Of a DNA stretch of 64,000 nucleotides, positions 56,791 through 64,000 are shown piece by piece. Where the stretch lies: positions 62,001-126,000 of the forward strand of contig JAAEAF010003576.1 in the NCBI GenBank assembly GCA_011037195.1, written 5' to 3'. The position numbers were made by a program, and so were the translations under genes. This stretch comes from Triatoma infestans. Taxonomy: Eukaryota; Arthropoda; Insecta; Hemiptera; Reduviidae. Within the stretch, counting starts at the first letter, position 1, and every line of letters begins with the position of its first letter. The notes under the pieces are model-generated. The model saw nothing but the letters and a program-made list of their open reading frames with translations. It was not told where the DNA came from and did not search any database.

Positions 56791-58170
56791 TTTTGAGGGA
56801 AGTATAACCTTCTCCCCCCATCCCACAAAACTTCTTTAAATTAATTTCTCGGAACAAACTTACAAACAAAAGTAATAGATCTTTATAGTCGCAGTTAATT
56901 ATATCAAATTTAATAAAATTCGTCGGTGTTTTTTTTATGGAGAAATTGCGAAAACTGAAAAACTGTTCAGTAAAAAATCACTTCCGGCGCAATTATTTTA
57001 ATCCGGTTTGATCAATAATCAGTTTAAACTTACTGCAATTTTTTTCTTTTTAAGTTATGCTGACCACACGCACACACACACATACACAGACCAAGTTATG
57101 ACTGACAGTAGAGATGCAGTTGATTCAATTAAAAATTACAACAATCATAGCAGGATCTGCGAGGAAACAAGAAAAGAAATAATTAGTTTGAAGGATGCAG
57201 GGAAGGAAGTGATTCTGGTATGGGTTAAAGCCACGTGGGACTGGATGGCTATGAGGAAGCTGATCGATTAGCAAAGGAGGCTGCTAAGGATAATGATCTA
57301 CCTATTCTTTATTACCGGTATCCTAAATCCGAAATCGCTCGGATATGCTTAAAAAAAGTGTAGCCGAATGGAATCAACAGTGGCAGAGTACCGCTTAATG
57401 AAGCAGAAACAAAACTATTTTTTTCTGATTGGCAAAGCAGAATAAAGTTAAGACTGCCAATCATTCACTCATGCCTTAACAAAAATTTTCTCTGGACATG
57501 GTCCCAATATGAAATATTTACATAGGTTTCACCTACGTCTAGCACCCTATTGTCCTTGTCAGGGCACTATTATCCAGGATGTACATCATGTTATATTTGA
57601 CTGTCCATTACTGGAGAGAAGTAGAGCCTCATTAGTCCGGCATATTACGCTTGGCCGATTTCAAGAAGGAAATTTATACAAGAAAATAACATTGAAATAT
57701 TTAGTAAATTTGTAAATAACATCAATTTATTACAATTAAATAATTTATAAACTTTTTAACTTATCTACATATTGTCATTGTTAATTTCTTCATATTGTTT
57801 GTTAAATCATTACAAACATATCATTATTGTTTTATTCACATTACTCATTAATCACATATTATTAATATTTTTAGTTGAAATGCATTCATTATTTGTCATC
57901 TGAAATTATTTAATTTTCTTTTGTTAATCTGTGTAATATATTCATTTATGTTACAGTTTATACTAATGCACTTTATTACATTTAATACCGAAGGTGTGAT
58001 GCATGTAGAAAATAAACTCCCTAATGGAAGGGTGACAACTAAAGGGAAACAAAAAAAAACAAAACACACAGACCAATATCTAAAAACCGTTTTTTCAGAC
58101 TAAGGGATCCTCCTAAAAACGTGTATTTCCGGTGAAAACGATTAGAATACCTCCCTCTAAAAGCAGTTAT
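56765..58170 (+). repeat. Family R repeat, split by an I-type LINE
   Basis: 56765-57094 runs 'gagggaagtataaccttctc' to the (AC)n tract. 58066-58170 resumes 'acacagaccaatatctaaaa', 'gtgtatttccggtgaaaacg', 'aatacctccctctaaaag'. Confidence 0.75.
57095..58065 (+). pseudogene. I-type LINE, 5'-truncated (RNase H and C-terminus)
   Basis: Encodes MTDSRDAVDSIKNYNNHSR (RNase H third Asp), KDAGKEVILVWVKATWD, then after a frameshift GYEEADRLAKEAAKD (fourth Asp) and FSDWQSRIKLRLP. A further shift gives SGHGPNMKYLHRFHLRLAP and YCPCQGTIIQDVHHVIFDCP (CxC...H...C). The 3' end is A-rich (58046-58065). An 11-bp duplication, ACACAGACCAA, at 57084-57094 and 58066-58076 fixes the insertion inside the (AC)n part of family R. 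Same family as 4225-5850. Confidence 0.8.
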
Positions 58171-58720
58171 AGAAAGAAATAATTTAATCCCTTTTAAATT
58201 CCATCAAAATACACCTTGAATAAATTATTTTTCTATTTAATATATTAAACTTAGCTACCTATAATTAATTTGTCGTCTCAAAATTAATGTAAAACACATT
58301 TTAGCCTAATTCTTGTTGCGGCTTAAATTATATCTGTTTCGAGAAGTCACCTAATGTCAGGATAGTTAATAGGACAGCTTAAATATATTAACATTCGCCA
58401 TTTACAGATTGTACTACAAATTTAATAGCTGCTATATAATTTGATTATAATTGACTCCCATATAATTTATATCTCTATAATATTCCCTTTCGTGCCCAAT
58501 TTCGTACATTATCTGAATTTAAGATTTTTAATTACATCTTATTAACATCAGACCAAACATTTTTTTTCATTGACTCTTTTGATTGTTTAACAATGGTAAT
58601 ATACCATAATACGTTAAAATATAGATATTCTATTTCTGACTGTATGGCTGTGCTATATAGTAAAAACTGGGACATTAATAATTTCTGTTTTTTTTTTTAT
58701 ATATCTTAGTTTATCAAGTT
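58171..58720. other. No feature recognised
   Basis: AT-rich sequence up to the target-site duplication of the next element. Confidence 0.4.
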
Positions 58721-58820
58721 ATAAGCTATATTCTGATGTATCTCTTAGTTGGCTGATCGGCCAGGGGGTATCATAAGAAAAACACTAAAAAAAATTTTTT
58801 TAAAGTGTTTTTTATTAATG

Positions 58821-58861
58821 GCCCGACGTTTCGAGAAACATTGTTTGTCTTCTTCAGGGGC
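58821..58861 (-). ncRNA. Hammerhead-like ribozyme motif, family C (left)
   Basis: Minus strand: GCCC (58861-58858), CUGAAGA (58857-58851), A, stem II GACAAAC/GUUUCUC (one C-C mismatch), GAAAC (58832-58828), stem III ACGU, C17 at 58825, GGGC (58824-58821) pairing with GCCC. Confidence 0.65.
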
Positions 58862-58909
58862 TATCTTAGAATCGGAAATTTAGTTAATATAAATTTAAGT
58901 TTCTATGAT

Positions 58910-58950
58910 GCCCCTGAAGAAGACAAACAATGTTTGTCGAAACGTCGGGC
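58910..58950 (+). ncRNA. Hammerhead-like ribozyme motif, family C (right), intact
   Basis: GCCC (58910-58913), CUGAAGA (58914-58920), A, stem II GACAAAC (58922-58928) / GUUUGUC (58932-58938), seven perfect pairs with an AAU loop; GAAAC (58939-58943); stem III ACGU (58942-58945, palindromic); C17 at 58946; GGGC (58947-58950) pairing with GCCC as stem I. All invariant bases are present. Confidence 0.75.
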
Positions 58951-59087
58951 CATTAATAAAAAACACTTTAAAAAAATTTTTTTTAGTGTTTTTCTTATGA
59001 TACCCCCTGGCCGATCAGCCAACTAAGAGATACATCAGATTATTTCTAACGGCCGACAACTCTACAATTTGATATATAAGCTATATT

Positions 59088-59788
59088 ATTTTTATATTTG
59101 TAAACAAAATTGTTTCCACTAAAAGGCTACCAAATTAGGGTCCAATATAATTATATTCAAAAACAATTATGCTCCCTTAGTATAGAAACACTAAATTAAT
59201 AACTAATGTAATTATAAAACGCGCGACTTCCATGGTTCATACAATTACAAAATTTATATGAAACTCAAGGGTCAGAAATGAATGTAAGTTTTGATAATAT
59301 GGAGAGTTGAAAATCTAAGCCATAAGTATGGAAATAGCCTGTACTAAACTTGTAAATAGCATATGAATATTATTTTACATTAAAATTAAATTATTCAACA
59401 AATGGTGGAATATATAAAGAATTAAATTGCGATTACAATTATATTAATGATTACCATAACTTATTGGGGCAGTTCTGCCGAATAATGAAATTAAGGGCCG
59501 ATTTACTATTACTTCAAAAATTGATCACATATACGAGTAGTATATATACTTCTTGTTAAAGATCCGAGTTTGAACATATTCTCCACTTTGTCATGGTTGT
59601 ATCTCCCAACTTGAAAGAGTTCTTCTATTACCTCATTTTCAAAAGTAGATATTAAAGAAGAGCTAATGGTTAATTTAAATTATTTTACGTAATGGAGATC
59701 ATTAGTCATGTATTGTATGGAACATGGAAATACAGGTTTAATTTATTAAATAAATTTATCTTTTAGTTTATATTTTAACTGTTTCATT
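59088..59788. other. No feature recognised
   Basis: AT-rich, with no repeat match noticed. Confidence 0.4.
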
Positions 59789-60541
59789 CTTAGGTTCTGT
59801 TTATTTATTTATGTATTTATTTATTTTTGATGTTTACAATTCTTCTATTCCATTTTCTTTTATAGTAACAGCAACACCGCTGGTGACCCATGACCCTAGT
59901 TGTAAAAATATGCTGAATGTGTAGAGGGTGAGGCAATAAAGCCAAAAACCACTGCCTACATTTATTGTAGTTCTTTTAGTGTCCGGGTCTGCACAAATAA
60001 CATTGATTTACGTGTACACAGCTAAGAGTGAGTGTTTGTTGGTCACCATGAGGTTCCCTATTGCAAAACCTTGGTGCTTCCACGCATCAATTACTTAAAT
60101 AGGTCCATGGGTACTGTGTGAAAGTTGGAGGTGTCAGCATAAATGTAATTTATATTGTTAAATTAGGGTGTCCGGAGTGACTGTGACAAGGATCCTGAAA
60201 CAGTGGCTGGTCCGCTTTATACCAAATTAAATTAGCTTGAATGATGTCAACATTTCTACATAGCCTTACAAAAAACAGTTTTGTCAAGGACTGAAAATCC
60301 GAAACCAAACAGTTATGAGAAAAAGCTTCTTCTTCAGTTCTCACGTTCTTTGGAACTCACTTTTTAGAAAAGGCCAGTGGTTTTTGGCTTTATTGCCTCA
60401 CCCTCTACACATTTAGCATATGTTTTACAACTACGGTCATGGGTCACCAGCGGTGTTGCTGTTACTAAAAAATAGAAAATGGAATAGAAGAAAGGGACAC
60501 ATTAAAAAATAAATGAATAAATAAAAAAACAAAAACCTAAG
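59789..60541. mobile_element. Large foldback element (~750 bp, ~170-bp inverted arms)
   Basis: Left arm 59789-59964 and right arm 60373-60541 are inverted copies: 'cttagg' / 'cctaag' at the tips, then 'ttctattccattttct', 'agtaacagcaacaccgctgg', 'gagggtgaggcaataaagcc' and 'aaaaaccactg'. The ~400-bp middle has no coding signal. There is no clear target duplication. Near 60288, 'ctgaaaatccgaaacc' resembles part of a family B ribozyme but lacks the rest. Confidence 0.7.
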
Positions 60542-61109
60542 ATACAAATAGTATAATTATACAAATGGTACAATGGTTACATACAAACTATAATATAAAC
60601 ATGTACGTACAGTAAGAATTCAAATTACACAAATACGTGTAACACTTACATACAAACTAAAATATTGTATTTATTACGCATTGTTTGCATTGTACAAATT
60701 ACCAGTTTGAGAACCGAATCTGTAATCAAGTAGATTGCCAGCGAAATAGCCTTGCTAAACTGTTCTCTTCAAGTATACTGTTTACCTAGGCTTTTGGAAT
60801 CTTATGTAGATTGTTGGTACTAGGGTACTGGGTCATGATTTCTTCTAGGGTTTCTTTGAGATTGAGATATAAACTGTGAGGAGATTTGAGCAATGCAGAT
60901 TTGATTCTTACCCACAGGTTATTCTTATTTGGCTAATATAGTATTATACGTATAAAGATGTATGTATAGTAAGAATTCCAATTACACAAATACTTGTAAA
61001 ACTTATAACATATAAAAAGTAATTTTTTCTACACAATAAGACTAATATTAATTTTCAATTTTTAAAAATGGCAATAAGCATTTAATATCAATTTAAGGAG
61101 TCCCAACAT
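60542..61109. other. No gene; local duplication of short segments
   Basis: 'acagtaagaattcaaattac' + 'acaaatacgtgtaa' near 60610 recurs in altered form near 60965 ('agtaagaattccaattacac'). Confidence 0.4.
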
Positions 61110-61275
61110 TTTGGTAACCGGAACCTACTCAGTGCACTGCCGGGGCCTCCGAAGAGTGTTCTTTCATTACAGAGAACACTGTTCATCACTGGCCAGTAAG
61201 CTGTACTTGCTGGACTTGAACCCAGGATCCCCGCATGGAAGTCCACTAGGTTAATCACTAAGCTAGATTTGCACC
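61110..61275 (-). mobile_element. SINE-1 copy, diverged
   Basis: The reverse complement shows an eroded 'cttagtgattaac' box A, box B 'ctgggttcaagtcc', 'cagcttactgg', and paired 'aacactgttc/gaacagtgtt'-type segments to 'cagtgcactgagtagg'. The A/T tail is lost. Confidence 0.7.
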
Positions 61276-61444
61276 TTGTCTTAACAGCTTGAAATACTTG
61301 ATGATACTTGAAAGTTGTCTTTGCCTAATACAGTGGGATAGATGAAACTTTGTAAAGTTTCGATGTGGTTGTTAGAAAATATTGTAAAAGCAGGAATACT
61401 GAAGTGTAGAGTGTTGGATTTAAAAAAAATAGTATTGAAGAGTT

Positions 61445-62100
61445 TAGTCCTCATGTGTTGGTCTTGTGGCTAGTGCATTCGCCTTTCGTGCGAGAATTCA
61501 GGGTTTGATTCCTGTGAGGACAAAGTCGATGTTGACCCAAAATCGTGATAAAAAAGTGGAAAGCCTCTGAAATGTAATTGGTGTGATGTGTTTTAGTGTA
61601 TTTGTGGTAGTAGCTTGTGGCGTGAGCGGTTTAGTAAAGGGCTTGTGTGAATGTGCAAAGAGAAGAGAAGTAATAAGAAATAATTAAGAAAACACTGGTA
61701 GATTAAATTAAATATATTATCTTTAAAGAAATTTAAATACTTTTCAATAACACAATAATATGCTTATTAATATACTGAATTTAGTTAGAATAAACTCTGT
61801 TTTAACTTGTAACTGGCACTGATGCTAGGACAGCGATTCCTGAAACAAGTATTCTGATTGAACGTCTAGTTCAGAATGTTCGAAAGATTCTCTTGTTAGT
61901 TCAAATCTTCTCCTTTGAGAAGGGGTGCAAAGACAAAGCTACCAAAGTTCTGTGAACTCTTAAAGACAAAGCTAACCAGTTCCTTTGAACTCATCTGTAA
62001 CGGTAATCTTCTACCTGTGTGTACCCTTTTTGCCAGCGAGTGTTATATTTTCTTCATTTTCAAATAAAATATATTTCTATATTTCTGGCATCCATCACAC
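61445..62100 (+). mobile_element. Family D, complete-looking copy: ~650-bp SINE with tRNA-Glu-like head
   Basis: The head 61446-61531 resembles a tRNA: acceptor strands GTCCTCA / TGAGGAC, box A 'gtggctagtgcat', anticodon stem CGC/GCG around ctTTCgt (Glu-TTC-like), T-arm CAGG/CCTG with box B 'gggtttgattcc'. A long body follows, and the 3' end 'aaataaaatatatttctata' 'tttctggcatccatcaca' is shared with 1-236. Pieces recur at 6820-7260 on minus. It is unusually long for a SINE and could carry a LINE-derived 3' half. Confidence 0.65.
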
Positions 62101-62369
62101 TACAGTTAGCAGCGCTCTAAGTAGCGAAGGCCGGAACAAAACGGCATGGGAACTGCGGCATAAACATATCATACGCCCTCCTATTCAAATCGCCGTCTGG
62201 CAAACCTTGGCCCTTCATGGGCTGTTGCCTCATAAGTTTTTTTTTTTATTGAAGTGTTTAATGTTGCTATAGTAGCATTATTTTCAATATTAGCTGGTGG
62301 AGATTATATTTGTGAGTGTTTAGCAATCACTTTATCTGCATATGATTGTATTCTTTGGCACCGCCGTTT

Positions 62370-63006
62370 GTTGACAATCTGAAAAACTCTCGGCCAGCTT
62401 TCCCTAATGCGCAGATTTCCCAGCAACATCCTAAAATCATTTTTTCAGAAAATTTTTTCAAAAAAAAAAGTGATAGCTTGCATTCTAAATTTGAAGAAAA
62501 TCGAGGGGACCGTTTTCTAGAAAATTTCAAAAGCCTCGGAAACCTATGTCCTTGACAAACCTATTGACCCTTCTAATTAATTGAGTTTCTTCAAATTATA
62601 AGCTCTATCAATGCATGTAATTGACGTTAAAATTATTTAGCTGGGAGTATTATAAATTCATGTCCCAAATTAAAGCCCCACATTGGAAAGAAGCTTTACG
62701 TTGTAGTTCCCCCAGAACTCCCACAAAGTTCAATTTTCCTAGAAAAAATGTTTCAATCAAAAGTGATAAAACTAAATGTGGTGTAGGTAGCGTATGAAAG
62801 AAAAAATCGTTAGAGCTATGTTTCAAGAAAACTGCGAAAAACTGAAAAAAAATAAATAAATAAATAAATCAAATCAATCTTCTATTTGGCTTGATGGATT
62901 TGGACAGAAATCTTAGTGTCAGATGCTACAGTGATAATAATCGTGTTATTTATTTTGAACTTACAAAGATATTTCATTCTTCTTTTTTTTGAGAGAGAGA
63001 TATTTG

Positions 63007-63044
<38 letters not shown>

Positions 63045-63115
63045 ACACATATATATAAAAATTCAATTACAAAAATTTAACACGATCGTAATACTTTCTC
63101 TAATAACAGAAAGAG
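62370..63115 (+). repeat. Family R repeat, diverged copy
   Basis: Recognisable by 'aatgtttcaatcaaaagtga', 'aatcgttagagctatgtttc', 'gaaatcttagtgtcagatgc', an (AC)n tract (63009-63050) and 'acacgatcgtaatactttct' + 'ctaataacag'. The upstream portion (62370-62640) is only weakly similar. Confidence 0.6.
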
Positions 63116-63624
63116 AAAATATTATTAATTATTATGGCGTCAAATGAAAATTTTATTGTAATGTTTTCTGTAAATTATTTTCAGTAGAAAATAAATTATA
63201 AATTTAATATTAATTTAGCAAAAGGAAACCATTCCCTCCCAACTTGCGTTTGCACTCCGTAATTATAAAACACACGTATATATATCTCATATTAAACTTG
63301 GAAGATCAAAGGAAATTAATAAATGAGAAAAATAAATTATTTTATAATTTTTCGAAATTGGTTAGCAATCTTAGGTTACCCTAAAAGTTTCGGCTACGCT
63401 TCCCATGTTCAATAGGGCACATCTTTCGTAAAAATCCAGACTTATTAATAGTAACAATACAAATTTGTTTAAAAAAAAACTATAAAAAATGGAAAATAAA
63501 AATTGTCTTACTTGCAATATGTATGGATTTTTTACTATAATGGCTGTGAGAAGAAGAGAGAAATTAATGAGAATGGGTTATAAGATGAAATTAACTAGAA
63601 TATATGCTGAACACTGTATAATGA
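63116..63624. other. No feature recognised
   Basis: AT-rich with no ORF or repeat match noticed. Confidence 0.4.
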
Positions 63625-63900
63625 AATGAACTCACAAACTCCAAGGACTTTACTGCAAAGAGATACAGACTGAGTGATGAGAAAGGTAGTAGAAGGTTGC
63701 TGACTCGTTGTTAACTGGTCGTAGATTGTTGAAAAAAAATGTTTACTTGTAGGGCTAGCTCTGATGTATATATACAGAGTCTCCCACTCCAGTCTGGCCT
63801 AAGTAGCGGAGTAATTGTTTGTCAATTTTGTGTTTCTCTCTGCTCTTCGGGTCCTATTACATTACTAATACTTAACTTATAAGTACAGGTAACTGGATAG
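63625..63900 (+). repeat. Repeat G, uninterrupted copy
   Basis: Matches 25385-25510 joined to 26105-26300 without the family A hammerhead element between. It has 'gggctagctctgatgtatat' and 'gagtctcccactcc' in the same order. Function unknown; possibly an LTR fragment. Confidence 0.5.
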
Positions 63901-64000
63901 TTTTGAGAGAGAAACTGGAGGAAGTGGTTCTCTTTTGCGTTCCCGAAACGTTCAGGGATACCTAAGATTGTTGTTTATTACTTTCTCACCCAAAACCTCA

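Larger units (their letters stand above)
58733..59075. mobile_element. Palindromic hammerhead element, family C, two ribozymes
   Basis: Arms 58733-58865 and 58908-59041 are inverted copies with few differences, around a ~42-bp AT-rich centre. Each arm contains a hammerhead motif, facing outward. Right of the palindrome is a 34-bp tail ('ttatttctaacggccgac' + 'aactctacaatttgat'). An exact 12-bp duplication, ATAAGCTATATT, at 58721-58732 and 59076-59087 bounds the whole unit including the tail. Confidence 0.85.

Noticed and set aside
61446..61531. Functional tRNA-Glu gene
   Set aside because: Arms pair, but the TTC loop context and the continuation into family D show a tRNA-derived repeat.

Overview
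This is an AT-rich eukaryotic window with no convincing host gene. The repeats point to an arthropod, most likely an insect and possibly hemipteroid: I/Jockey/LOA/RTE/RLE-type LINEs, tRNA-derived SINEs, mariner and IS630-type transposases, and a Helitron with ends typical of insect copies. I cannot name the species. Almost every recognisable sequence is a transposable-element copy with stops and frameshifts. Several copies sit inside one another with clear target-site duplications (TSDs).

Layout. 0-7 kb: an I-type LINE remnant split by a SINE, a tandemly duplicated IS630-type transposase fragment, a SINE, and a LOA-like LINE inserted into another LINE. 7-14 kb: one near full-length but dead I-clade LINE on the minus strand (gag-like ORF1; ORF2 with endonuclease, reverse transcriptase and RNase H). 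14-17 kb: nothing recognised. 17-23 kb: LOA, Jockey and CR1-like LINE pieces and SINEs. 25-37 kb: copies of a noncoding dispersed repeat ('family R', about 1.1 kb), one split by an RTE-like LINE and another by an internally deleted mariner. 39-41 kb: a tRNA-type SINE and a broken IS630-type transposase. 45 kb: an R2-like (RLE) LINE scrap. 47.5-50.2 kb: a 74-bp minisatellite beside a Helitron whose two ends are both visible. 50.6-53.3 kb: a LINE flanked by ~225-245-bp direct repeats. 54.8-58.2 kb: more family R, one copy split by a LINE. 59-64 kb: a large foldback element, a SINE, and a long tRNA-Glu-like SINE family also present at the window start and at 7 kb.

The most interesting system is a set of about 17 hammerhead-ribozyme-like motifs (CUGANGA / stem II / GAAA / palindromic stem III / UC) in short elements. 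Four elements have the motif at both ends of a palindrome, facing outward. The motifs fall into three sequence families (A, B, C). Their stem I and stem II sequences differ in compensating ways: stem II GGGC/GCCC, GGAU/AUCC, GGCAA/UUGCC and GACAAAC/GUUUGUC; stem I GAUG/CAUC, GGU/ACC and GGGC/GCCC. Three of the palindromic elements have exact 11-13-bp TSDs or a 15-bp near-exact one, and carry a non-palindromic tail on one end. That suggests retroposition rather than cut-and-paste. Hammerheads are known from Penelope-like retroelements; no Penelope reverse transcriptase is present here, so these look like non-autonomous relatives.
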